This document shows positions 19,622 through 28,437 of a stretch of DNA of 64,000 nt, piece by piece (position 1 is the stretch's first letter; each line of letters opens with the position of its first letter). The position numbers and the translations under genes were made by a program. The notes under the pieces are model-generated. The model searched no databases. It was not told where the DNA came from and was given only the letters and a program-made list of their open reading frames with translations. Source of the DNA: Streptomyces olivaceus (GTDB taxonomy: Bacteria > Actinomycetota > Actinomycetes > Streptomycetales > Streptomycetaceae); the NCBI RefSeq assembly GCF_000721235.1, contig NZ_JOFH01000014.1:310001-374000 (forward strand), read 5' to 3'.

Positions 19622-19652
19622 AAGCCCCGTGTCGATGATCGACACGGGGCTT
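19622..19652 (-). terminator. Intrinsic terminator following the tRNA-Asp 3' fragment
   Basis: AAGCCCCGTGTCGAT pairs perfectly with ATCGACACGGGGCTT around one to five loop bases. Read on the minus strand it ends in a run of T. It sits just 3' of the tRNA fragment at 19656-19675, as the hairpin at 19743-19770 sits 3' of the intact tRNA. Confidence 0.8.
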
Positions 19653-19655
19653 GAC

Positions 19656-19675
19656 TGCGGTCCTGACGGGATTTG
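19656..19675 (-). repeat. 20-bp copy of the 3' end of tRNA-Asp (possible attachment-site remnant)
   Basis: TGCGGTCCTGACGGGATTTG is identical to 19776-19795, the 3' end and part of the T arm of the intact minus-strand tRNA-Asp 120 bp away. Similarity stops abruptly after this. Such fragments are left when elements integrate into tRNA 3' ends, or when a tandem tRNA decays. The presence of its own terminator slightly favours a former second tRNA copy. Confidence 0.6.
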
Positions 19676-19742
19676 CCGTGTCGGACTGCGGCTGCGCCGC
19701 GGGCGCGGCCTGCGGTCTGGGGGTGGTTCGGGCACGGGAAAG

Positions 19743-19770
19743 CCCCGCACCGTTTGAACGGTACGGGGCC
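19743..19770 (-). terminator. Terminator of tRNA-Asp
   Basis: GCCCCGCACCGTT pairs with AACGGTACGGGGC (one G-T pair). It lies 8 bp 3' of the tRNA and is followed by TTTCC on the minus strand. Confidence 0.75.
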
Positions 19771-19777
19771 TCGCTGC

Positions 19778-19852
19778 GGTCCTGACGGGATTTGAACCCG
19801 CGGCCTCCACCTTGACAGGGTGGCGAGCACTCCAAACTGCTCCACAGGACCA
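19778..19852 (-). tRNA. tRNA-Asp (GTC), left copy
   Basis: Acceptor GGTCCTG pairs with CAGGACC. The anticodon stem CCACC/GGTGG holds the loop CTGTCAA, giving anticodon GTC. The whole gene is identical to the tRNA-Asp at 46084-46158, in the same orientation. Confidence 0.95.
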
Positions 19853-19944
19853 GGTTTCGCGGCGCGTCTTCTGCGTTGCGCTGCGAAAAGAGACTGTACA
19901 GGAGGGCGGGCCACCGGTCGAACTCACCCTCCGTGCAGGCCCCG

Positions 19945-22900
19945 TCACGGCGCGAGGGCGTCGATGGCCTTCACGATCCGCTTGTCGGAAACGGGGTACG
20001 CCGTGCCCAGCGCGTGCGCGAAATAGCTGACCCGGAGCTCCTCGATCATCCAGCGCACGTCCAGTACCTGCTGCGGAACCGGCCGGCCCCGCGGCATCTG
20101 CTCAAGGAGCCACGCGTACTCGTCGCGCATCTCGTGCACCTTCTCCATGCGCGAGGTGTCCCGCGGGACCCCGGTCGGCATCTGCTGCAGCCGCCGGTCC
20201 GCCGCGACCAGGTAGCGCAGCAGGTCCGGCAGCCGCCGGATGCCCGCCTCCGTCACGAAGCCCGGCTTCACCAGCGCGTCCAACTGCGCGCGCACGTCCT
20301 GGAGGTTCGCCAGCAGCGCCGGGCTGCGCACGGACTTCAGCCGGCGCTCACAGGCCTGCCAGGCGGCCAGCACCTGCTGCACCTGGCCCACCGTACGTAC
20401 GGTCGTGTCGACGATCTCCGCGCGGACCTTGTCGTAGAGCTTCCGGTACGACTCCTCGTCCCACGCCGGGCCGCCGAAGTCCGCGACGAGCTTGTCCGCC
20501 GCGGCCGTCGCGCAGTCGTCGAACAGCGCCTGGATCGAGCCGTGCGGATTCGCGGACAGCCCCAGCTTCTGCTGGTTGGTGAGCTTCTCGGACGCGAACT
20601 TCGCCGGGTTGACCGGGATGTTGCGCAGGATCAGCCGGCGCGTGCCCTTCCACATGGCCTGCGCCTGCTCGGCCTCGGTGTCGAAGAGCCGTACCGAGAC
20701 GGTGTTCGCCTTCGGCCCGTCGTCCACCAGCGCCGGGTACGCCCTCACGGGCTGACCGGCCCGGCGCGTCTCGAAGACCCGGGAGAGCGTGCCGATGGTC
20801 CAGTCCGTCAGACCCGTACGCTCCAGCGACTCGCCGCCACTGCGCACGGCGGTGGCCGCGGCCGCCTGCGACAGCGCCTTGCGGGCCTTCGGCCGCAGCT
20901 GCAGCTTCAGTGCCTCCAGGTCCTTGTCCTCCGCCAGCTTGCGCCGCCGCTCGTCGACGATCCGGAACGTGATCTTCAGATGGTCGGGCACCTTGGCCCA
21001 GTCGAAGTCCTCCGCCTCCAGCGGCACCCCCACCCTGCGCTTCAGCTCCCGCGCCATGGTCACCGCCAGCGGCTCCTGAAGGGGTACGGCCCGGTCCAGG
21101 AACGCCTGCGCGTAGTTCGGCGCCGGGACGTAGTGCCGGCGGATCGGCTTCGGCAGGGACCGGATCAGCTCCGTGACGACCTGCTCCCGCAGCCCCGGGA
21201 TCTGCCAGTCGAAGCCCTCGTCCGCGACCTGGTTGAGCACCTGCAGCGGCACGTGCACGGTCACGCCGTCCGCGTCCGCACCCGGCTCGAACTGGTACGT
21301 CACCCGGAACTTCAGCGGACCCTGGCGCCAGGTATCCGGATAGTCGTCCTTGGTGACCGCCCCCGCCTTCTCGTTGATGAGCATCTCGCGCTCGAAGTCG
21401 AGGAAGTCCGGCTGGTCGTGCCGCTTGTGCTTCCACCAGGAGTCGAAGTGCGCACCGGAGACGACGTGTTCGGGCACCCGCTGGTCGTAGAAGTCGTACA
21501 GCGTCTCGTCGTCGACCAGGATGTCCCGGCGCCGCGCCCGGTGCTCCAGCTCCTCGACCTCCGTCAGGAGCCTGCGGTTGTCCGCGAAGAACTTGTGGTG
21601 CGTGCGCCAGTCGCCCTCCACCAGGGCGTTGCGGATGAACAGCTCACGGCTGACCTCCGGGTCGATCCGCCCGTAGTTCACCTTGCGCTGGGCCACGATC
21701 GGCACGCCGTACAGCGTCACCTTCTCGTACGCCATCACGGCCGCCTGGTCCTTCTCCCAGTGCGGCTCGCTGTAGGTGTGCTTGAGGAGGTGCCCGGCGA
21801 GCGGCTCCACCCACTCCGGCTCGATCTTCGCGTTGACGCGGGCCCACAGGCGGGACGTCTCCACCAGCTCCGCCGACATCACGAACCGCGGCGGCTTCTT
21901 GAACAGCGCCGACCCCGGGAAGATCGCGAACTTGGCGCTGCGCGCGCCCAGGTACTCGTTCTTCGCGCCCTCCTTCACGTCCTTCATGCCGACGTGGGAG
22001 AGGAGTCCCGCCAGCAGCGAGACGTGCACGCGGTCGCCGGGGGCGTCGTCGTCGTTGAGGCGGATGCCCATCTGCTTGGCGACCGTGCGCAGCTGCGTGT
22101 AGATGTCCTGCCACTCGCGGATCCGCAGGAAGTTCAGGTACTCCTGCTTGCACATCCGGCGGAAGGACGACGAGCCCCGCTCCTTCTGCTGCTCGCGCAG
22201 ATACCGCCAGAGGTTGAGGAAGGCCAGGAAGTCGCTGGTCTCGTCCTTGAAGCGGGCGTGCTGCTGGTCGGCCTGCGCCTGCTTCTCCGCCGGCCGCTCC
22301 CGCGGGTCCTGGATGGACAGCGCCGCCGCTATGACCATGACCTCGCGGGCGCAGCCGTTGCGGTCGGCCTCCAGGACCATCCGCGCCAGCCGCGGGTCGA
22401 CGGGCAGCTGGGCCAGCTTGCGGCCGGTGTCGGTCAGCCGCTTGCGCACGTCCTTCTGCGCCGGGTCGAGCGCGCCCAGCTCCTGGAGGAGCTGTACGCC
22501 GTCGCGGATGTTGCGGTGGTCCGGCGGGTCGATGAAGGGGAACTTCTCGATGTCGCCCAGGCCCGCCGCGGTCATCTGCAGGATGACGGAGGCGAGGTTG
22601 GTCCGCAGGATCTCCGCGTCCGTGAACTCCGGGCGCGCGTCGAAGTCGTCCTCGGAGTACAGCCGGACGCAGATGCCGTCGCTGGTCCGCCCGCAGCGGC
22701 CCTTGCGCTGGTTGGCGCTGGCCTGCGAGACCGGCTCGATCGGCAGCCGCTGCACCTTGGTGCGGTGGCTGTACCGGGAGATCCGGGCGAACCCGGGGTC
22801 GATGACGTACTTGATGCCCGGCACGGTCAGCGACGTCTCGGCGACGTTGGTCGCGAGCACGATCCGCCGCCCCGAGTGCCGCTGGAACACCCGGTGCTGC

Positions 22901-23898
22901 TCCGCGTGCGACAACCGCGCATACAGGGGAAGCACCTCGGTGCCTCTGTACTTCTTCTTCTCCAGCGCGTCCGCCGTGTCCCGGATCTCCCGCTCGCCGG
23001 AGAGGAAGACGAGGATGTCTCCGTTCCCCTCGCCCATCAGCTCCTCGACGGCGTCGGTGATCGCGGTGATCTGGTCCCGGTCGGCGTCGTCGCCGTCCTC
23101 TTCGAGGAGCGGCCGGTACCGCACCTCCACCGGGTACGTGCGCCCGCTCACCTCGACGATCGGCGCGTCGCCGAAGTGGCGCGAGAAGCGCTCGGGGTCA
23201 ATGGTCGCCGACGTGATGACGACCTTCAGGTCCGGCCGCTTGGGCAGCAGCTGGGCGAGGTAACCCAGCAGGAAGTCGATGTTGAGGGACCGCTCGTGGG
23301 CCTCGTCGATGATGATCGTGTCGTAGGCGCGCAGCTCGCGGTCGGTCTGGATCTCGGCGAGCAGGATGCCGTCCGTCATCAGCTTGATGAAGGTGGACTC
23401 GGGATTCACCTGGTCGGTGAAGCGCACCTTCCAGCCGACGGTCTCCCCGAGCGGGGTGTCCAGCTCGTCCGCCACCCGCTCGGCGACGGTGCGCGCGGCG
23501 ATCCGGCGGGGCTGGGTGTGCCCGATCATCCCGCGCACGCCGCGGCCCAGCTCCACGCAGATCTTCGGGATCTGCGTGGTCTTGCCGGACCCGGTCTCAC
23601 CGGCGACGATCACGACCTGGTGATCGCGGATGGCGGCCGCGATCTCGTCCTTCTTCTGGCTGACGGGCAACTGCGCGGGGTAGCTCACGTCGGGCACCCG
23701 CGCCCGGCGCTCACCGATGCGCTGCTCGGCCTTGGCCACCTCCGCCTCGATCTCGGCGAGGACGGTGGCGCGGGCCTCCGGCTTACGGATCTTGCGTGCA
23801 CCCTCCAGCCTGCGGCCGAGCCGGTGCGCGTCGCGCAGCGACAGCTCGGTCAGCCGGGGGGCGAGGGTGCCGAGGGCGGGGGCAGGGTGCGTAGACAT
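19945..23898 (-). CDS. hrpA: ATP-dependent RNA helicase HrpA (DEAH-box)
   Basis: This 1317-residue protein has the size of bacterial HrpA. Helicase motifs in order are GETGSGKTTQIPK (I, about residue 100), TQPRRIAA (Ia), DEAHERSLNIDFLLGYL (II), TSATIDPERF (III), LVFLSGEREI (IV), ATNVAETSLTVPGI (V) and QRKGRCGRTSDGICVRLYSE (VI). Helicase-associated and OB-fold domains and the long HrpA-specific C-terminal domain follow. HrpA unwinds RNA and in E. coli rescues stalled ribosomes; that role here is by homology. It is conserved backbone. The accessory cluster begins immediately upstream of it. Confidence 0.95.
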   Translation of the reverse strand: MSTHPAPALGTLAPRLTELSLRDAHRLGRRLEGARKIRKPEARATVLAEIEAEVAKAEQRIGERRARVPDVSYPAQLPVSQKKDEIAAAIRDHQVVIVAGETGSGKTTQIPKICVELGRGVRGMIGHTQPRRIAARTVAERVADELDTPLGETVGWKVRFTDQVNPESTFIKLMTDGILLAEIQTDRELRAYDTIIIDEAHERSLNIDFLLGYLAQLLPKRPDLKVVITSATIDPERFSRHFGDAPIVEVSGRTYPVEVRYRPLLEEDGDDADRDQITAITDAVEELMGEGNGDILVFLSGEREIRDTADALEKKKYRGTEVLPLYARLSHAEQHRVFQRHSGRRIVLATNVAETSLTVPGIKYVIDPGFARISRYSHRTKVQRLPIEPVSQASANQRKGRCGRTSDGICVRLYSEDDFDARPEFTDAEILRTNLASVILQMTAAGLGDIEKFPFIDPPDHRNIRDGVQLLQELGALDPAQKDVRKRLTDTGRKLAQLPVDPRLARMVLEADRNGCAREVMVIAAALSIQDPRERPAEKQAQADQQHARFKDETSDFLAFLNLWRYLREQQKERGSSSFRRMCKQEYLNFLRIREWQDIYTQLRTVAKQMGIRLNDDDAPGDRVHVSLLAGLLSHVGMKDVKEGAKNEYLGARSAKFAIFPGSALFKKPPRFVMSAELVETSRLWARVNAKIEPEWVEPLAGHLLKHTYSEPHWEKDQAAVMAYEKVTLYGVPIVAQRKVNYGRIDPEVSRELFIRNALVEGDWRTHHKFFADNRRLLTEVEELEHRARRRDILVDDETLYDFYDQRVPEHVVSGAHFDSWWKHKRHDQPDFLDFEREMLINEKAGAVTKDDYPDTWRQGPLKFRVTYQFEPGADADGVTVHVPLQVLNQVADEGFDWQIPGLREQVVTELIRSLPKPIRRHYVPAPNYAQAFLDRAVPLQEPLAVTMARELKRRVGVPLEAEDFDWAKVPDHLKITFRIVDERRRKLAEDKDLEALKLQLRPKARKALSQAAAATAVRSGGESLERTGLTDWTIGTLSRVFETRRAGQPVRAYPALVDDGPKANTVSVRLFDTEAEQAQAMWKGTRRLILRNIPVNPAKFASEKLTNQQKLGLSANPHGSIQALFDDCATAAADKLVADFGGPAWDEESYRKLYDKVRAEIVDTTVRTVGQVQQVLAAWQACERRLKSVRSPALLANLQDVRAQLDALVKPGFVTEAGIRRLPDLLRYLVAADRRLQQMPTGVPRDTSRMEKVHEMRDEYAWLLEQMPRGRPVPQQVLDVRWMIEELRVSYFAHALGTAYPVSDKRIVKAIDALAP

Positions 23899-23982
23899 AC
23901 GGGTCCCAGGATCTCATCCCCGGGAAATTACTGGCGAACGCTTTTGCCACGGCGCCCGCGCGGGCGCCGTGGCGGCGCCGGT

Positions 23983-24015
23983 TGACAACTGTCCCCCCTT
24001 TCATGACGTGCGTCA
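23983..24015 (+). promoter_or_regulatory. Pair of TGAC-N4-GTCA operators, 21 bp apart, upstream of the ABC exporter
   Basis: TGACAACTGTCC (23983-23994, one mismatch to the dyad) and TGACGTGCGTCA (24004-24015, perfect dyad) are spaced exactly 21 bp, two helical turns. The same weak-distal/perfect-proximal arrangement with the same 21-bp step is found upstream of the RiPP operon and, more weakly, the precursor gene. Confidence 0.6.
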
Positions 24016-24119
24016 CCGGCTCCCCCGCTCCGCCCTCCCCGGGCCGTGTCGTCGCCCTACGGTCGGACATCGCCCGCGGTCCACGCGTCGGCGACCGGAG
24101 CAGGTTACGGAGGAGCGAC

Positions 24120-24146
24120 ATGGACGAACGGGGGCGGCCGCGGTGA
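24120..24146 (+). CDS. Possible 8-codon leader ORF coupled to the ABC ATPase gene
   Basis: An ATG at 24120 with an excellent ribosome site (CGGAGGAG) opens the reading frame MDERGRPR and stops at TGA 24144-24146. That TGA overlaps the GTG start of the ABC ATPase (GTGA). It could serve only to deliver ribosomes to the weak GTG start. The alternative is that a one-base sequence difference split a longer N terminus. Confidence 0.4.
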   Translation: MDERGRPR

Positions 24147-25126
24147 CGGCGGTGGTGGTGGAAGGGCTGCGAAAGGCCTACGGGAGCCGCGACGTGCTGC
24201 TCGGGATCGACTTCGCCGTGACGGAGGGCGAGATCTTCGCGCTGCTGGGCCCCAACGGCGCGGGCAAGACGACGACCCTGGAGATCCTGGAGGGCTTCCG
24301 CGGCCGGGACGAGGGCCGCGTGGAGGTGCTCGGTATGGACCCGCGGTCGTCCGCGGTCGCCCACGAGCTGCGGGAGCGGGTCGGGATCGTTCTGCAGGAC
24401 ACAGCCGTCGAACCATATCTCTCCGTGCGCGAGACGATCGCACGCGACGCCGGGTACTACCGGGCGCCCCGGGACGTCGACGGGGTCATCGAGCTGGTCG
24501 GGCTGCGGGAGAAGCGGAGAGCCAAGGTCAAGGACCTGTCCGGCGGGCAGAAGCGGCGTCTGGACCTGGCGCTCGGCGTGGTCGGCAATCCCAGTCTGCT
24601 GTTCCTCGACGAGCCCACCACCGGCTTCGACCCCAGCGCCCGGCGCAGTGCCTGGGAGCTGGTGCGGGACCTGCGGGACTCCGGCACCACCATCGTGCTG
24701 ACGACGCACTACATGGACGAGGTGCAGGCGCTCGCCGACTCCGTCACCGTGATCGCGGACGGCCGGATCGTCGACTCGGGCACGCCGGCCACGCTCGGGG
24801 GGAGGGACAAGGCGTTCGCCCGCATCCGTTTCGAGCTGCCGCCGGGTACGGGGGTCCTGGACCTGCCGTTGCCGACGGCCCCGCCGGTCGTCGACGGCAT
24901 GGTCCACCTCGAAGTGCGGGAACCGACGGCCGTGCTGCACTCCCTCACCGGCTGGGCCCTGGAGCGCGGCACGACGCTCGGGCGGCTGACCGTCGAGCGG
25001 CCGTCCCTGGAGGACGTCTACCTGGAGATCACCCGCTCCTTCGAGACGGGCGAAGCAGCGCAGTCCCAGCAGTCCCAGCAGTCCGCCGCCGTGCGCGGAC
25101 GCCGACGGAAGCGGAGCCGTACATGA
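24143..25126 (+). CDS. ABC transporter ATP-binding protein of the biosynthetic cluster
   Basis: This 327-residue protein shows Walker A (LLGPNGAGKTTT), signature (LSGGQKRRLDLALGV), Walker B (LLFLDEPTTGFD) and the switch His (TTHYMDE). A DrrA-type C-terminal extension follows, and the gene ends in a Gln/Ser- and Arg-rich tail. The GTG start is poorly placed for its own ribosome site and is probably coupled to the leader ORF. It overlaps the permease gene by four bases. The promoter carries the same operator pair as the RiPP operon, so export of, or self-protection from, the cluster product is the likely role. Confidence 0.88.
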   Translation: MTAVVVEGLRKAYGSRDVLLGIDFAVTEGEIFALLGPNGAGKTTTLEILEGFRGRDEGRVEVLGMDPRSSAVAHELRERVGIVLQDTAVEPYLSVRETIARDAGYYRAPRDVDGVIELVGLREKRRAKVKDLSGGQKRRLDLALGVVGNPSLLFLDEPTTGFDPSARRSAWELVRDLRDSGTTIVLTTHYMDEVQALADSVTVIADGRIVDSGTPATLGGRDKAFARIRFELPPGTGVLDLPLPTAPPVVDGMVHLEVREPTAVLHSLTGWALERGTTLGRLTVERPSLEDVYLEITRSFETGEAAQSQQSQQSAAVRGRRRKRSRT

Positions 25127-25947
25127 CCGTCTCCTCGCCGGCCCCGGCCGCCGCCACAGCCCCGGACGCCGCCCGGGGCACCGCCGTCGGCCGTGGTCGC
25201 CTGCGTCTGGTGGCCCACCAGATCCGCTACGAGCAGCTTTCCTTCTGGCGCAACCCGCAGGCCGTGATCTTCACGTTTCTGCTGCCGGTGCTGGTCGTCA
25301 CCGTCTTCGGAGCGGTGTTCGGCGGTGACCAGAAGTCGGACTTCTACTTCGGGCTGTCCGGCATGCAGTACTACACGCCGACGATCGCTGCGGTCTCCGT
25401 ACTGGGCGCCTGCTACGGCCAGCTGGCCATCGTGCTGTCGACCCGGCGGCAGACGGGCATGCTCAAGCGGTTGCGGGCGACTCCGCTGCCGGCCTGGATC
25501 TACTTCACCGGTCTGCTGGCGCACTGCCTGCTGGTCGGCGCCATCGACATCGGGCTGGTCATCGGGGTGGGCACGCTGTACGGCGTACCGCTGCCCGCCC
25601 ACTGGGCGGGGCTCGCCCTGGCCCTGGTGCTGGGTGCCGCGAGCTTCTGCGCCCTCGGCGCCGGTGTCGCCTCACTGGTCAGGAGTGCCGAATCGGCTCC
25701 GGCGCTGGTGCAGTTCATCCAGTTCCCGCTGGTGTTCATCTCGGGCAGCTACTTCCCCGTACACGCCGACGCGCTGAACACGATCGCAGGTCTGCTCCCG
25801 GTCAAGCCTTTCAACGAGGCACTGCTGGCCGCCTTCACCGGTGCGTCCGGTCATGGCTGGCGGGGGCTGGGGGTGCTGGCCGCGTGGGGCGTCCTGGGCG
25901 CGGTCGTGGCCGTACGGCGGTTCCGCTGGGACCCTCGGCCCGAGTGA
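25123..25947 (+). CDS. ABC-2 type permease of the biosynthetic cluster
   Basis: This 274-residue membrane protein has six predicted membrane segments, among them VIFTFLLPVLVVTVFGAVFGG and FPLVFISGSYFPVH, the latter a typical ABC-2 motif. The ATG overlaps the ATPase stop (ATGA). It is convergent with the RiPP operon and is separated from it by a strong hairpin. With the ATPase it forms a DrrAB-like exporter. It is the only transporter seen in the cluster. Confidence 0.88.
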   Translation: MTVSSPAPAAATAPDAARGTAVGRGRLRLVAHQIRYEQLSFWRNPQAVIFTFLLPVLVVTVFGAVFGGDQKSDFYFGLSGMQYYTPTIAAVSVLGACYGQLAIVLSTRRQTGMLKRLRATPLPAWIYFTGLLAHCLLVGAIDIGLVIGVGTLYGVPLPAHWAGLALALVLGAASFCALGAGVASLVRSAESAPALVQFIQFPLVFISGSYFPVHADALNTIAGLLPVKPFNEALLAAFTGASGHGWRGLGVLAAWGVLGAVVAVRRFRWDPRPE

Positions 25948-25963
25948 GCCACGGACACGCGTG

Positions 25964-25993
25964 CGGGCGGTGCCACTCCGGTGGCGCCGCCCG
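25964..25993. terminator. Bidirectional hairpin between the ABC exporter and the RiPP operon
   Basis: CGGGCGGTGCCAC pairs with GTGGCGCCGCCCG (one G-T pair). It lies between the convergent permease and flavin monooxygenase genes. Confidence 0.75.
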
Positions 25994-26002
25994 TCGCTTC
26001 GG

Positions 26003-27193
26003 TCAGCTCCTGGTGAGGGCCGGTGCCGGACGGACCGTGGCGCCGTAGAGCCAGTCCAGGTGGCACAGGTCCTGGGTACGCGCCCACTGAGTGTCACGGG
26101 CGGTTTGCTCCGGCCCGTCCGGGAGGTGGAAGGTGCCGGCCCGCAGCCGTGACTGGCGGTGCACCTCGGCGGTGCGGGGCATCCGGGCGGCCTCGTACGC
26201 GCGCAGCGCACCCGGCACGTCGTCACCGTGTGCGGTGAGGACGTCCGCCAGGACGACAGCGTCCTCCAGCGCCTGGCCCGCGCCCTGGGAGAGGAACGGC
26301 AGGAGCGGATGCGCCGCGTCACCGGCCAGGGCCACCCGGCCGGTGACGTACCGGCCGGGGAGGTCCCGGTCGAAGAGGCCCCAGCGCGTCACCGAGTCCG
26401 CAGCACGCAGCACCCGCCGGACATCCTCGTGCCAGCCGCCGAACTCGGCCATGAGTTCGCCGGCACCGGCGACCGCACTGCGCGGGCCGGTGCCGGCGTA
26501 CGGGTCGGCGCAGACCGCGCTGAAGTGGACCGTGCGGCCGGACGAGACGGGATAGCAGGTCACATGACGGCCCGGTCCGAACCAGAACATCACGCGCGGG
26601 TCCCCGGTGAAGGAGGGCACCGCGCCGGCCGGTACGAGACCCCGGTACACCGAGTAGCCGCAGTACACCGGCCGGTCGTCCAGCACCGCGCCGCGCACGG
26701 CGGAGTGCACGCCGTCGGCGCCGATCACCACGTCGGCGGTCACCGTCGTGCCGTCGGTGAACCGCAGGTCCGCGCGGTCGCCGTGGTCCGTGACGCCGTC
26801 CACCGTCCGTCCCAGGTACAGACCGCCGGGCGGCAGCAGATCCATGAGGCAGGCCTGCAGGTCGGCGCGGTGGACGAGGTGGTAGGGGGCCCCGAACCGG
26901 TCGACGCAGGCGTCGCCGAACGGGACACGGGACAGCATCGCGCCGTCGCTCCAGCGGCGCGACTCGATGGCGTTCGCCGTGATGCCCCTGCGGCGCAGCG
27001 GCTCCTCGGCGCCGAGTTCGCCAAGGACGCGGGCGCCGTTCGGGGTCAGCTGGATTCCCGCGCCCACCGCGCCGAGCGCCGCGGACTTCTCGTAGACGTC
27101 GCAGTGCACGCCGCGGCGCCGCAGCAGGATGGCGAGCGCGAGTCCGGAGACTCCCGCCCCGACCACGGCGACCCGCAGGCCGGTGTCCTTCAT
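26003..27193 (-). CDS. FAD-dependent aromatic hydroxylase (salicylate/3-hydroxybenzoate hydroxylase type) 1
   Basis: This 396-residue flavoprotein has the dinucleotide fold VAVVGAGVSGLALAILLRRRG at the start, the DG motif VIGADGVHSAVR near residue 155, and the GD motif ALAGDAAHPLLPFLSQGAGQALEDA near 285. This is the class A flavin monooxygenase layout of NAD(P)H-dependent phenol and benzoate hydroxylases. It is the last gene of the eight-gene RiPP operon and overlaps the second hydroxylase (ATGA). Given the 3-amino-4-hydroxybenzoate genes nearby, hydroxylation or decarboxylating hydroxylation of that acid is the likeliest job (inference). Action on the peptide is an alternative. Confidence 0.88.
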   Translation of the reverse strand: MKDTGLRVAVVGAGVSGLALAILLRRRGVHCDVYEKSAALGAVGAGIQLTPNGARVLGELGAEEPLRRRGITANAIESRRWSDGAMLSRVPFGDACVDRFGAPYHLVHRADLQACLMDLLPPGGLYLGRTVDGVTDHGDRADLRFTDGTTVTADVVIGADGVHSAVRGAVLDDRPVYCGYSVYRGLVPAGAVPSFTGDPRVMFWFGPGRHVTCYPVSSGRTVHFSAVCADPYAGTGPRSAVAGAGELMAEFGGWHEDVRRVLRAADSVTRWGLFDRDLPGRYVTGRVALAGDAAHPLLPFLSQGAGQALEDAVVLADVLTAHGDDVPGALRAYEAARMPRTAEVHRQSRLRAGTFHLPDGPEQTARDTQWARTQDLCHLDWLYGATVRPAPALTRS

Positions 27194-28437
27194 GAGGCGG
27201 GGCCCCTTCCCTCTTCTTCCTTCGCCGTTCCCGCACTGTTGGCCGCCGTCGGCGGCGTGCGGCGGGTCCCGGCCTCGTGGCCGTAGAGCCAGGCGCGTTC
27301 GCGCAGTCCGGTGAGTCCCCCGGTGCGCCGCAGGGCCTGGTCCCGTTCGCGCTGACGCGGCCCGTCGGGCAGGTGCATCGTCTCCGAGTGGCCGCGTGAG
27401 CCCTGCTGGACGGCCGCCGCGCGCGGGGCACGGACGAGCTCGTAGGCGCGCAGCCGCTCAGGGATCTCGTCGGCGGAGGCCCCCGCGAGCAGCGAGGCCA
27501 GTTCCACGGCGTCCTCGACCGCCTGGTTCGCGCCCTGCGCCATGAACGGGAGCATGGGGTGCGCGGCATCGCCGAGCACGGCGAGCCGGTCCGTGGCCCA
27601 GGTGTGCAGGACCGGCCTGTCGTGCAGCGCCCACCGGCGGACGGTGCCGACGGCGCGGGTGACGGCGGGCACGAGTCCGCTCCACCCGTCGAAGTCCTCG
27701 GTCAGCGCGGTGGCGTCGCCCTCGGCGGACCAGGACTCCGCCCCCGCCGTGGCGAGCGGAGAGATCGCGGCGAAGCTCAGCAGGCGGCCGCCGGACACCG
27801 GGTAGCAGACGAAGTGCCGGCCGGGGCCGAGCCACATCCTGATCAGCGGTTGCCGTGCCGCGGTGGGCAACCGGTCGACCGGGACCAGGCCGCGGAAGAC
27901 ACCGAGCCCGGAGAAGACGGGAGCGTCCCGGACGAGGCGTTCGCGCACCACGGAATGGATGCCGTCCGCGCCCACCACGAGGTCGGCGCGGTGCGTGCGG
28001 CCGTTGTCGAAGGTGAGGACCATCTCGTCGCCGTCGGGGGAGAGGTCCCGCAGCCGGTGTCCGAGCCGCAGCGGCCCGGGACCGACCAGGGTCAGCAGTG
28101 CCCCTTGCAGATCGGCGCGGTGCACGGCGCAGTAGGGCGCTCCGTACAGCGTCTCGCAGGCGGCGCCGAACGGGGTGGCGGTGATCGGCCCGCCCCGCCA
28201 GCCGTACATGCGCATGGCCTCGACGGGGACGGCGTGCCGGGCGAGTGCGGCTTCGAGGCCCAGGCTCCTGAGGCTGCGGACGGTGTTGGGGGCGAGCTGC
28301 ACCCCGGCACCGATCTCGGTCATCGCGCGGGCCTGCTCGAACACCTCGCAGGGCGTACCGGACTCGGCGAGCGCCCTCGCCAGGGTCAGACCGCCGATGC
28401 CGGCGCCGACCACGGCGATACGCGGCCGGCGGGTCAC
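27190..28437 (-). CDS. FAD-dependent aromatic hydroxylase 2 (paralogue of the next gene)
   Basis: This 415-residue class A flavin monooxygenase has IAVVGAGIGGLTLARALAESG at the N terminus, VVGADGIHSVVRERL near residue 160 and AVLGDAAHPMLPFMAQGANQAVEDA near 290. The C-terminal tail is Thr/Ala/Glu-rich. It is clearly related to the gene downstream, sharing for example GAGVQLAPN/GAGIQLTPN and AHPMLPFMAQGANQA/AHPLLPFLSQGAGQA, so the pair arose by duplication. The GTG start overlaps the stop of the elimination-domain gene (GTGA). Two successive ring oxidations of an aminohydroxybenzoate are plausible. In platensimycin biosynthesis a flavin enzyme hydroxylates the same acid. Confidence 0.87.
   Translation of the reverse strand: MTRRPRIAVVGAGIGGLTLARALAESGTPCEVFEQARAMTEIGAGVQLAPNTVRSLRSLGLEAALARHAVPVEAMRMYGWRGGPITATPFGAACETLYGAPYCAVHRADLQGALLTLVGPGPLRLGHRLRDLSPDGDEMVLTFDNGRTHRADLVVGADGIHSVVRERLVRDAPVFSGLGVFRGLVPVDRLPTAARQPLIRMWLGPGRHFVCYPVSGGRLLSFAAISPLATAGAESWSAEGDATALTEDFDGWSGLVPAVTRAVGTVRRWALHDRPVLHTWATDRLAVLGDAAHPMLPFMAQGANQAVEDAVELASLLAGASADEIPERLRAYELVRAPRAAAVQQGSRGHSETMHLPDGPRQRERDQALRRTGGLTGLRERAWLYGHEAGTRRTPPTAANSAGTAKEEEGRGPAS

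Larger units (their letters stand above)
19426..19777. other. Intergenic stretch with simple repeat, two terminators and a tRNA fragment
   Basis: No gene is supported in these 352 bp. They hold an 8-bp simple repeat (GGTGCGGG, about 3.6 copies, 19587-19615), two hairpin terminators and a 20-bp copy of the 3' end of tRNA-Asp, listed separately. Confidence 0.5.

Noticed and set aside
19876..23985. Very long open frames opposite hrpA, up to 1369 codons on the plus strand
   Set aside because: High-GC coding DNA leaves the complementary strand open. The translation is His/Arg/Leu/Val low-complexity without domain motifs, whereas the minus strand encodes all HrpA motifs.
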